NCBI GenBank assembly: GCA_000226015.1
Contig: JH153925.1
Location: forward strand, 172,422-192,533
Direction of reading: 5' to 3'
DNA: 20,112 bases
Origin: Mnemiopsis leidyi
Taxonomy: Eukaryota; Ctenophora; Tentaculata; Lobata; Bolinopsidae
A program made the translations under genes and the position numbers. Of this stretch, positions 11,398 to 19,958 are shown in pieces. The notes under the pieces are model-generated. The model ran no database searches and was not told where the DNA came from. It worked only from the letters and a program-made list of their open reading frames with translations. The first letter of the stretch is position 1. Each line of letters opens with the position of its first letter.

Positions 11398-12552
11398 CTA
11401 TCGAAACGTAGAAAAAGAGACATTTGAAGCCTGCAGCAACATACAGGGAACAATAGCAACAGGAGTGTAAGACACAGAACTTGGGGTGCAAGATACTGGA
11501 GGAGAAGTTGAGTTTTGGTGTACTTTACTCTCGTGGCGCGAAATTACATAACTTTGTGCAGCTGCGTAGGGGCAGTATGAGCACTTATAAGGTTTTTCTC
11601 CTGTGTGCCTTCTTTGGTGATCTACCAAATGACGCTTGATCCGCGCAGCGTAGGGACACGCGTCACATTTAAAGGGTCTAACATCGCTGTGGGTCCTCTT
11701 GTGTCCGACTAAATGAGACTTGTGAGCTGTCGCATATGAACATTCTGAACATTTGAAGGGTTTCTCGCCCGTGTGCAACCTTTGATGGGCCAGGAGGTGA
11801 TTCTTATGGGAACACACAAACGGACACTCAGAACATTTCAGTATTTTCTCCCCCGACCCAGTACTGTGCATCTTCCTGAAGTGCGAGGTAACGTTAGATT
11901 TCTGTCTGGACGCGTACTCGCACACGCTACACTTGTAGGGCTTCTCTCCAGTGTGCGTCATCTGGTGGGCAGTAAAGCGTGACTTTACAGCGGACGCGTA
12001 CGGACACTCAGAACACTGATACCTCTTCTCCTGACGGTGGGAAGATTGATGAGCAAGAAGATGAGTCCGATCGTGAGTGAAAAACAGACAATCCGAACAG
12101 TTGAAAGTTTTGTCGTTCGTTTTGTGAACTTTCCGGTGATTAACGAGCTGATTTTTCCGGGAACAGGCATAAGGACACTCGGGACATTTAAAGGGTTTCT
12201 CGCCTGTGTGAAGTCGTTGATGATCAATAAGATTAGCCTCGCGTATAGATGCGTAAGGACATTCTGGACACTTAAACGGTTTGACGTTGGAATGAGTTTT
12301 CTGATGCCTCATGAAATGCGACTTGTTAGTGGACGCGTAGGAACACTCCCGGCAGACCCAGGTTTTATCTGTAGCTAGATATCTTGGTGGGTCTGTGTCG
12401 GAGTTAACGTCCACGTTCACCTGCGATACTTCTTCCTGCGCGGGAGTTTCTATACGCACTACGTAGCCGTCCTGGGTTTGATATGCTGAGGGAGGGAGGT
12501 GGAGGTGGCTGATTACTTGGTAAATCTCGTCTTCTGAGGTTGACAGCGACAT
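11398..12552 (-). CDS. C2H2 zinc-finger protein, ten fingers
   Basis: A single coding exon for 384 aa, probably a nuclear DNA-binding regulator. Residues 1-64 are an acidic, finger-free N-terminus. Ten C2H2 fingers follow between about 65 and 346, each C-x2-C-x12-H-x3/4-H, starting WVCREC, FKCPEC, FKCPEC, FNCSDC, YQCSEC, YKCSVC, LKCSEC, FKCSEC, FKCDAC and YKCSYC. Most carry the C-P-Y-A/S pattern after the second Cys, in place of the usual Phe spacing. Canonical TGEKP linkers join fingers 2-3, 5-6, 7-8 and 9-10; the others are degenerate (SNVKP, SDVRP, KTNDKT, RQEKR, STGSGEKI). Residues 347-384 are Ser/Thr/Pro-rich. All Cys and His ligands are intact. No KRAB, SCAN or BTB domain is visible. 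The ATG sits 3 nt after a TTTTTTAG splice acceptor, so a 5'UTR intron or trans-splice site is likely. The orthologue cannot be named. Confidence 0.9.
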   Translation of the reverse strand: MSLSTSEDEIYQVISHLHLPPSAYQTQDGYVVRIETPAQEEVSQVNVDVNSDTDPPRYLATDKTWVCRECSYASTNKSHFMRHQKTHSNVKPFKCPECPYASIREANLIDHQRLHTGEKPFKCPECPYACSRKNQLVNHRKVHKTNDKTFNCSDCLFFTHDRTHLLAHQSSHRQEKRYQCSECPYASAVKSRFTAHQMTHTGEKPYKCSVCEYASRQKSNVTSHFRKMHSTGSGEKILKCSECPFVCSHKNHLLAHQRLHTGEKPFKCSECSYATAHKSHLVGHKRTHSDVRPFKCDACPYAARIKRHLVDHQRRHTGEKPYKCSYCPYAAAQSYVISRHESKVHQNSTSPPVSCTPSSVSYTPVAIVPCMLLQASNVSFSTFR

Positions 12553-12575
12553 TTCCTAAAAAATTGATGTTTTAC
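12553..12575 (-). promoter_or_regulatory. splice acceptor 3 nt before zinc-finger ATG
   Basis: On the minus strand the sequence reads catcaattttttag then gaaATG. A polypyrimidine tract and TAG end 3 nt before the start codon. This is either the end of a 5'UTR intron or a spliced-leader acceptor. Confidence 0.6.
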
Positions 12576-13123
12576 TTAGTTAACTTCTTAGCTGAGCTAT
12601 AAAAGGTTGTCGAAAATCTTCCGATTATAGGTCAGGTAGTTATTTTAGCGCAACATTCTAACATGTTCCTTACTGAAACGTAAACAAAAGTATGAATTTT
12701 AGCCCATCCCCTATATTTCATCATACAGCCAAATAATCGATTTTCAATAGCCATCTTCTGTAAAAATCGAGAAAACTGACACGTAAACTGATATGTATGA
12801 AAAGTTAAAAATTCCAGGTTATGCTAATTTGACTAGCAATGATAATATCAAGATGTTAGTCTGAGAAAATCATATCATAACATACCTTAACATCTTAATC
12901 CTAGATATCATGAGAGAGGATGAACATGCTGAGAGCATTATAAAAGAAAACAAGAACACTTTACTTCCCATTATCTTACCATAAAATAACGCTGCTTTGC
13001 AAACAATTTTACGACGAAACATCGATTGAAAGTTCACTACAAATATAAACCTCATATTAAAAATGTACCCGGTACAACACTAAAAATAAAAACTAAAAGC
13101 GATTAGCGAGTACAATATGTTCG
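12576..13123. other. intergenic between zinc-finger gene and XYLB 3' end
   Basis: AT-rich sequence with no supported exon. It should contain the XYLB 3'UTR and the zinc-finger promoter. No clear polyadenylation signal is visible within the first 100 nt after the XYLB stop. The frame at 12870-13055 (minus) has no recognisable features. Confidence 0.5.
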
Positions 13124-16100
13124 TCACATGTCCCTGGATTTCATACACTTTTCCTGCAACTTCACATATGTTTCACGTAAACCACAATACTTCTCGTGCT
13201 CAGAAAGGTCCGTTTTCGCAACCAACTCAATCTCAGTACGCCTCACCAGCTCCCTCATACTCTCTACCCCCTTCACATCAGCATACGCTAACAACGCAGC
13301 TCCGCGCGCAGCAGCGTTCCCGCTGGACATACGATACACATCCATACCGAACACGTTACTGATGAGGGTAAGGAGGGTGTTGTTCACACTTCCTCCCCCC
13401 ACCACGATGAGACGCGCAGCGCGGGACGGAGAGAAACCAGCTGCAGCGATGTCGTTCCGCTTGCTGAGGAACTGTCCCTTAGTCACAGTGCGAACAATGG
13501 TGGCGGGAGGGTGGGAAAATAGGGAGGCATCTGGGGGAGTACAGATTGAGGGAAAATTCATGGGAAGGTATTGGATTATCTTTATCAAAGGTATGTAATG
13601 AATTATCTTTAAGTCCTGTTTTCGGGGTGCAATTATTGTTATACTGCTATTGGTTGATTTTGCCTGATGGTGTTCTCACGATCCTTATAACAACAAGAAT
13701 TGCGCGGACCGCAAAAATGTTTATCATCATGTGAACAGTAAATGGTAAATATGGAGGACGAAGTTAAACTTTAAACTTTTACTATAAAGCAAAACTTATC
13801 TCTTAGAAAACAAAACCCAGGTACCTGGATCAGTAGAACAGAAATGTCCGGTAAGTCCGGCCGGACACGTCTCGGGTTGAGGGAGGTAATTTCCCACGAT
13901 CACTTGATCATCACGTGGTACACTGGATATTATCTCATTGTATTTGTCCCAGCTTCCTTCGCAGTAGTTCTTCATCAGCTCTTCTCTGTGAAGTGGGGGG
14001 GGGGTTTAACATTTTAGATATTATGTGTTTTAAACAATGTAACATTGTTAACATTTCAGATATGTTAACATTTCAGATATTATGTGTCTCAAGTTCAATG
14101 TGTCTAAAACAACTGTAACTATAACTGGTATAGTAGCATAGATACAGTAGTGTGGTGTCTACAGGCAACACTGTTAACCGATATAAAACAGAATTAACAA
14201 ATATAATCCCACCGTTTACGATCCGGATGAAAATCATTAACTACACTGTAAATAAACTTTATCAAATCAGAGAAGATACAGGTAGAGAAAGAACAAATTA
14301 ACTTTTAGAGAAACAGACAAAAAACAACATCACTGACCTGACTAAACTCCCGTTCTTGTAACAGATGATGAACATGTGAGTGTGCTGATTCAGAGGATTA
14401 CAAAACACGTGGATATCAGGTGAAGGGGTCACGTGACTCGATACTCCAATCAGAACGTCGCTCGTTCCTGGGCAGGTTTGTGCATTTAGTTGATTCATTC
14501 TAATTTTCTTATAAAAAAATTTGAAAAGAAATTTTATAACCTCTTGGCACAGGTCGAATACTACTTTAAATTATCAGTCGCAAAACGCAAAGCTAGAAAA
14601 CACACGGGAATACATTTCAGGAACTTAGCAAAGTCAATGAGACCAGGTTATCCAGATAACAACACATTCCAACATGTCTAACCTAAAGATAGGATGAGAT
14701 CCTCGTCTCCACAACACATTCCAACCAGAGTAGCCGGGTTGTCTCCAGTAAATCTAGTCACGTGACAGTCCTTATTTACACCGTATCTGGTTGTGAGGTA
14801 GTCGGAGACTCTTGTAGGCTCTTCGTTATCTGCCTGGGGAGAAGGAGATAATGCTTTGAGAAATGAGGGAACTTGTGTTACTGAAAAGCTTGGAATTCTG
14901 AAAATCACAGGAAAGTTGCAATTCAGGTAGTTAAATTGAGATCAGGTATAGCTGGGTGTAATTATCAACTGGGTAATAATCAACTTGAAGGACAAATTAC
15001 AGAAATGTTTCTATGACCTAGTATCTTACTATCTACCTACTCTCAATGTAGGTTTAGGTTGTCCCAACTTCTCACACACGTCCACACCTCCATACATCCC
15101 GCCTATTTCAGGTATCCACCTCTTCTGGATAATATCAAGCAAGTTCATCCCCGACCCGTCACTGAAGTCCATAGGGACATAGTCCCCCGCTAGAAGCGTA
15201 GATAAGAAGTTGCTTATCAGGAGGACGCGCTCTGTTTCGCGGTAGGTTTCAGGGTCTTCGTTAACCAGCTGGGAGGAGTTGTGTGTTATGGTATAGCACC
15301 ATATTATGAACTACTTTACCGCTTACTACTTCTATTTTATGTACAGTAAAACCTCTATTTGCCGTGCCTCTATTTACCGTGTCCCTCAATTTACCGGGCC
15401 TTCTACCATTCCCCGAGAGGCCAGGTAAATAGAGGTTTAGTACTGTATTTATTTGTTACCAATTTCTCAGTTACCACTTTATTACCACTAATTCTTAACG
15501 TTTTTATCACCACTCAATACTTCAAACCATACAAGCATACACAATTTCTGGGGTATCACTCAGATCACCTCAACCTTGAGGTGTATTCAAAGCTACAATG
15601 ATGGGTGAGCATTTACACCATTTAACCGTATGTCTCATTGTAATAGCTACAACTCAATGTTAGACCAGTGAAACGTTGCTCACTATTATTTTCGTTATGT
15701 GTTGACTGACCTCAGATTTCAGTCTTCTGTAATCTTACAATAAAGGAATGAAAAAAGAACAGCTTTTTTCTACCTTGTGAATATGGTGTACAGAAAATCT
15801 AGCGTGAGCTCTAGAACCAGTCTTTTTACATAAATCATCAATGCCAATCTTCTCTTCTAACCTTATGTACAAACAATTTATGACAATTAGTTTATTTAAA
15901 TGAAAAAATTTGATCATATGCTTGCTAGATTATCAAGTAAAATTTAACAATTTGAAGTCACATTTGGATCAATGCCGTTAAAATTCAAACAAAATTTCCT
16001 AGACTAAAACAAGGACAAAAACCTGGAGCAGTAATCCTCAGTGCTGCTGTCCAACCAAATAGGAGAATCAACAACAGAGAGCTTATCAGAGAGCTGAGTG

Positions 16101-19100
16101 TGCAGACTTTCTGCTGGGTTCAGGTTTTGGAGTGTTGCCAAGAAATCTTGTCCTGTGTAGACTGTGCCATGTTGTTGAGCGCAACCTCCAATTCCAACAA
16201 CCTGTTATTGGGGTTATGTTTAAAGTTTTAGATATCAATTTTTGAGTAGGAACACAGCTACATTGTACTTTATGAACATTTAAATCTTTTTAACTCTGTA
16301 TATTACTGTTGCTGAGATTTGTGTTACTTAAAAAATAAGTATAGACATTGCAATGTAAACCCCAATGATACTCATCGTTGATAAAATTAACATAAATATA
16401 AATAACAATTTCAAGCAAGTAAATATTACTATCAATAGAAATTCTTTAAAATCTAGGTAAAAATCCAATAAAAATGTTTATTTTTGGAAACCTTGTAAAC
16501 CATGATATCTATGGTAGGACGCACGAGCTAAGCACATCTTTTTGAATATCAAGAACTGAGATTTCGGCTCATTCATACTGTTGAACGATTCTTACTTCTC
16601 CCTAGACAGTAGACATGCTGGATTATTGTTAAGTTGCAACCCATGCACTATCAGTAAACTATTAACCAAGATATTTGAGACATATTTTATAAGCTGTTAA
16701 CAGACACTCTAATACTCATTCCATCCATAACTTTCCAACTTCCTTCACCAGATTAGAGTTCAACTCTTTCTGTAAAATCCCAAATAGATCATCAGTGACT
16801 TCATCTATACCGCGCTCCACTGTATAATCAGTCCATGTGAGTGTTTTATCAACAGCTCGAATCTCTTCAAACATTTCAGCAACTTTGTTCTGAAATTCTC
16901 GCTTTTCATAGCGCTCTGTACCATAGTTTGAACGCGACTGCGCAAGCTTTTCGGAGGCACGTAGATAAAGCACCAAGTCTGGTTTTGGTAAACCTCGGTC
17001 AGGACCCATGCACCAGCGTAGAGAGAAGCCAGGCTTTGAGGATGTGTAAGCAACACCAGAAAATGCATAGCGGTCACATATGATGCTGGTCCCAGACGCC
17101 AGGGTGTTGGTAATCTGATTTTTCAGTTCCCACCTGGAAAGAGAAACTGTTTAGGATAGTCAAAATATTTTTCAATCAAGGAATTATATCTAAAAATTCT
17201 AAGATGTAAAACATCATCTTTTATACATGGCATTCTGTATACTCTGCATGCAAGTACCTGTTTGCTGAGAAAAGAAGATGGACACTTTCGTCTGACAGGT
17301 TTGATTTGCACTGCAGATAACTATCAATCATTCCCCCAATTTGTGTGCTTCTATCAGGAAATCTGAGATAATAGTTGAATCACAAGTTAGCCTTCTGAGT
17401 AAATTTTAGCTTTTCTGTGATTAGACTCAGATGTGAGTATGTAATAGTATCATTTAAAGACAAATAAAGATGCCATGACAACCTTTGAGCGTGAGAAATC
17501 AATTGCTTTTGTTAGTAAATTGCAATTAACTTGTGTTGACTTTACAGTTTACGACCATTGGCCAAATCTGCAGCCTTATGAAATTTAGTGTCCATGTAAT
17601 TTTGATATAATAATAATAATAAATATTGTTCTCTTTGTCAAAATATATAAATTCTATAAAAGTTTCAAATCAAATCACAAGCAGAAACTTGGATACCTCA
17701 TTGAGCTACAGGGATAGCCTTCACTCTGTAAGCGTTTGGTAAGATTAAGAACTTGAGTTGACTTGCCAGTTCCATCAGCACCCTCTATCACAACAAACAA
17801 ACCACGTTTGAGAGCCATCCTATGATATAACAATCAATTACTTTCCTTAATCTATAAGAGCCTTAAGGGGTCGTTCACATATGACCTCATCACCTAGGGG
17901 GAGGGGGTTTCCAAATGATGACAATTGATGACAAAGGGGGCGGGTGGGGGGGGGTTTGGCCAAGTTAAAATTTTGACTCAGGAATCTGGTGATATACTGT
18001 GATTTCACTGGTTTAGTATAAAAAATTTCAAAAATGACTGCAACTTGGTAAAAGATAATTTGGTTAAAGATAATTCTATTTTTGTCTTGATATTTAAAAA
18101 TACGTTGTCACAAAAAATCTCTTAAAAATAAAATGACTGAATTCAGTGTTCAGCCAGGCTTGAGATATAAGTCTTAGTAAACAGGTCCGTGGTCGATTAA
18201 AACACAATTTTAGAGCCAAGCTGCACGCTCAGAATGCAGGGGCACCCAACTAGATATTGCACTGGCGACTGAGCGCATTGCGCTTTAACCAAAAATTTGC
18301 TGGCTGGTCTTGATAGTGTCAAGTCACTCCGATATGGACAGAAAGGCATCATGGTTGTCAATGTCAGATGTAGAAGCAGCAGGAGATTTGTGCACAGTGG
18401 TTGAGGAAAGATTGCTAAGTTCAGATTTAAGCTGAAAAACCTGGTGAATTACCTTTCAAATGTCTGTCTGACAAACTTCATTTAGCTGCTTCATCTCGGA
18501 TTCAATACATTGAATCCTGTTTTCCTGTGAGAGCAGGGAGTCACTGTGTCCGACATGTCACCGAGGTTCTCAGCAGATTTGATGATTTTGGCAGCTGCTG
18601 CTACTTCAAATGCATGGTTTGCATCTCTGGGAGTATTGGTGTTTCTACATGTTAGACAAGATGTTTCATTTGAAAAGTCAAGTGTAGAAACAGGTGCAGT
18701 GTAGCAAAAGGGACATTACCAATTAGTAAATTAAAAGGCCAACAATCAAGTCTTTTGACATGAAGTAGGGGGCAGGGGTTCCGACTGTAATGATGTCATT
18801 ATGGTAATTTACCTCTGACATTTAGGGGGGTCTTGTCATGATGACGAATGATGACGGAGTGGGAGGGGGTCAAAATTACCAAAAATTTAATTTCATGTGT
18901 GAACGACCCCTAATTATAATATTAGTAATCATTACTGGATCAACAATTTGAACAGCTGATGAAGTCTCTTACCTAACCTACCAAATCCATATCTACAAGT
19001 GTAGATGTCTTTTCTAAAGCCAAATCCAGTGCTTCGATCCACATGGCAACCGAAGATGTCACTGAATTGCCGCTCTTCTGGAGGATATCTTTGTTTTTAT

Positions 19101-19336
19101 AATTGAGAATGTCTTTATCATACTTGACACACACCTGAATTTCGGACAGTTAGGAATAAGGCAGCAATTGCTTCATAAAACAAGTGAAATCTTAAAAAGA
19201 TTATATCTATAGCAGTTGATTGACAAATTAAATGTTTGAGATCCACCTCACAATGAAGATTGAGATCCCGATCAGCAATAAATACTTTAATTGCTTGAGT
19301 ACTTAGATCAAAACCAAGAAAGTATTCTTCAACCAT
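13124..19336 (-). CDS. XYLB: Xylulokinase (FGGY carbohydrate kinase), nine exons
   Basis: The enzyme phosphorylates D-xylulose with ATP to xylulose 5-phosphate in the cytosol (family knowledge). Exons: 19336-19247, 19134-18982, 16201-16023, 15861-15774, 15268-15041, 14833-14683, 14467-14338, 13985-13825 and 13530-13124. All introns are GT-AG and every junction is phase-compatible, giving 528 aa (human XYLB is about 536). Visible motifs: LGFDLSTQ near the N-terminus (phosphate 1), CAQQHGTVY at 88-96 (sugar site), WLDSST at about 130-135, [12 protein letters not shown] at about 205-216, [11 protein letters not shown] with the predicted catalytic base Asp277, SLGTSD at 295-300 (phosphate 2) and VVGGGSVNN at 436-444 (adenosine site). 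Exon 4 (88 nt; [10 protein letters not shown]) has the weakest acceptor, CATAAG|G, but restores both frame and family sequence. Intron 2 is 2,780 bp and contains DTYMK and a transposon-like element; intron 4 holds a small MITE. The ATG lies 1 nt after a TTCAG acceptor. The enzyme looks intact. Confidence 0.93.
14047..14080. repeat. 17-bp tandem duplication in XYLB intron 7
   Basis: gttaacatttcagatat occurs at 14047-14063 and 14064-14080 without change. A degenerate relative lies just upstream near 14008-14022. It is intronic. Confidence 0.85.
15344..15445. mobile_element. pogo/Tigger-like MITE in XYLB intron 4
   Basis: This 102-bp element starts CAGTAAAACCTCTATTTGCC (15344) and its other end, on the opposite strand, reads CAGTACTAAACCTCTATTTA: inverted ends with a small indel. 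It is flanked by TA on both sides (15342-15343 and 15446-15447). A TA target and CAGTA-type ends fit the Tc1/mariner-pogo group. Internal repeats of ctctatttaccgtg suggest a collapsed internal region. No coding capacity. Confidence 0.7.
16477..16482 (-). terminator. candidate DTYMK polyadenylation signal
   Basis: A minus-strand AATAAA lies about 234 nt after the DTYMK stop and about 276 nt before XYLB exon 3. Its use would end DTYMK transcripts inside XYLB intron 2, so it would compete with completion of XYLB splicing. Confidence 0.45.
16716..17818 (-). CDS. DTYMK: Thymidylate kinase, nested in XYLB intron 2
   Basis: The enzyme converts dTMP to dTDP with ATP, an essential step of dTTP synthesis (family knowledge). 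Exons: 17818-17697, 17362-17258 and 17133-16716, with donors GAG|GTATCC and CAG|GTACTT and acceptors CTCAG|A and TCCAG|G. Junctions are phase 2 and recreate Arg41 and Arg76, giving 214 aa (human about 212). Motifs: P-loop [11 protein letters not shown] (11-21), FPDRST (42-47), [10 protein letters not shown] (about 69-78), the [11 protein letters not shown] block (96-106), [11 protein letters not shown] (123-133) and the LID segment [12 protein letters not shown] (145-156). The P-loop has Gly16 where type I eukaryotic enzymes usually have Arg. Everything else looks like a functional cytosolic or nuclear TMPK, and no targeting peptide is obvious. The gene is on the same strand as its host and lies wholly inside intron 2. 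Its ATG is 1 nt after an ATATCATAG acceptor and 48 bp from a transposon-like element. Confidence 0.94.
17819..17845 (-). promoter_or_regulatory. splice acceptor 1 nt before DTYMK ATG
   Basis: On the minus strand ttgttatatcatag is followed by gATG. The TAG ends 1 nt before the start codon, so any DTYMK mRNA spliced here would have almost no native 5'UTR. The upstream exon could be a spliced leader, a private 5'UTR exon inside the transposon, or XYLB exon 2. Confidence 0.55.
17867..18910. mobile_element. TIR transposon-like element, possibly PIF/Harbinger
   Basis: The ends are GGGGTCGTTCACATATGA (17867-17884) and, on the opposite strand, GGGGTCGTTCACACATGA (from 18910): 18-bp terminal repeats with one mismatch. 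TAA flanks both sides (17864-17866 and 18911-18913). A 3-bp TAA target and G-rich ends fit PIF/Harbinger, but the superfamily call is tentative. Both subterminal regions carry G-runs next to pairs of gatgac motifs in the same orientation (17917-17950 and 18838-18870), so the interior flanks look like direct rather than inverted repeats. At 1,044 bp it is too short for an intact transposase, and none is seen; a decayed minus-strand coding remnant lies inside. It occupies most of the space between XYLB exon 2 and the DTYMK start. Confidence 0.75.
18324..18715 (-). pseudogene. decayed coding remnant with a CxxC pair
   Basis: The minus strand from 18715 reads as a protein-like stretch with CPFC and, about 20 residues later, CLTC, followed by an Ala/Lys-rich helix-like part ([17 protein letters not shown]). 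A one-base shift near 18542 continues as a charged, coiled-coil-like segment ([20 protein letters not shown]), which meets a stop at 18456 and then reopens to 18324. The pattern resembles a zinc-ribbon plus coiled-coil protein broken by one frameshift and one stop. It could be a relic of a transposon protein or a captured host exon. I do not recognise the family. Confidence 0.35.
18966..18984 (-). promoter_or_regulatory. tandem 5' splice sites at XYLB exon 2
   Basis: The coding donor is TTG|GTAGGT. Nine nucleotides further is TAG|GTAAGA, a better match to the consensus. The 9 nt between them read GTA GGT TAG in frame, so the distal donor adds Val-Gly and a stop codon after residue 81. Confidence 0.6.
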
Positions 19337-19561
19337 TCTGAAGGTAATCGATATTACATCCAGTTAATTTTCATAATTGTATTTGGATTTGTATTTGTTA
19401 CACCTGTACCCAGGCTTTTACAGTTATACTGAAGGGGCTCCTGGAAGATTTTAGATCTTTTAACAAAAAACCCTCCTCATTTAACCCTCAATCACGGTTT
19501 CCCGATCATTCGGCTGAGTCGACCGAAGAAGGTTGCATAGGCAAATGCCCTTAGCGCACTT
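19337..19561. other. upstream of XYLB, no gene seen
   Basis: Minus-strand sequence ending ATTACCTTCAG lies 1 nt before the XYLB ATG (AG at 19338-19339), a good splice acceptor. The rest is AT-rich with a short imperfect palindrome (cggctgagtcgaccg, 19510-19524). No coding exon is visible. Confidence 0.5.
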
Positions 19562-19648
19562 CTCTAGGACTGGCGGATATGGGATTTGAACCCCCGACCT
19601 CCTGCGTGGGAGCCGAGAAGGAAACCACTACACCACCAGCCCCTAGAG
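19562..19648 (-). repeat. tRNA-derived (SINE-like) sequence
   Basis: On the minus strand there is a good A box (tggtgtagtgg, 19635-19625) and a perfect B box (ggttcaaatcc, 19592-19582), with a would-be anticodon loop ctcccac (CCC, Gly). The anticodon stem has mismatches and the T stem and acceptor stem cannot both be formed at normal spacing, so it is not a functional tRNA. The outer ends ctctagg/cctagag extend the terminal pairing beyond an acceptor stem. The frames through it give the GGVVVS...GSNP-type peptide familiar from tRNA-related repeats in many genomes. Confidence 0.65.
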
Positions 19649-19651
19649 GCT

Positions 19652-19958
19652 TGTTAGGCCTCGTTGCCGAATTTTTGTTGGAGTTGACGATCAAGTCCTG
19701 GGTGAGCTGTATGCATATTGCTGTACGACTGTACGTCATAGCCGTAACAGAGCTGACCACAATTGCATAACTAAATGATTTACTCGCAAGTCGTAATAAA
19801 CCGCGTTGAATACCGACGCAGCAACAACAATAAGCAAGTAAGTAATAACAATAGAGAATAGTAGCTGGAGTAGGAGCAGTGAATAAGGAGCACGTTACAA
19901 TTAACTACGTCTTGTGTGGATGTGGGGGTAGTACCAGTCTAGAGATATCCACCTAACA
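19652..19958. repeat. possible solo LTR
   Basis: A 307-bp stretch begins TGTTAGG and ends CCTAACA, perfect 7-bp TG...CA inverted ends, and contains an AATAAA at about 19795. No matching 5-bp target duplication and no clear primer-binding site are seen, so chance is possible. Confidence 0.25.

Noticed and set aside
13117..13598. Plus-strand frames of 81 and 156 codons
   Set aside because: They lie antisense to XYLB exon 9, whose minus-strand frame carries clear FGGY motifs.
19562..19648. Functional tRNA-Gly(CCC)
   Set aside because: The A and B boxes are good, but the anticodon and T stems mispair and the spacing is wrong for a cloverleaf.
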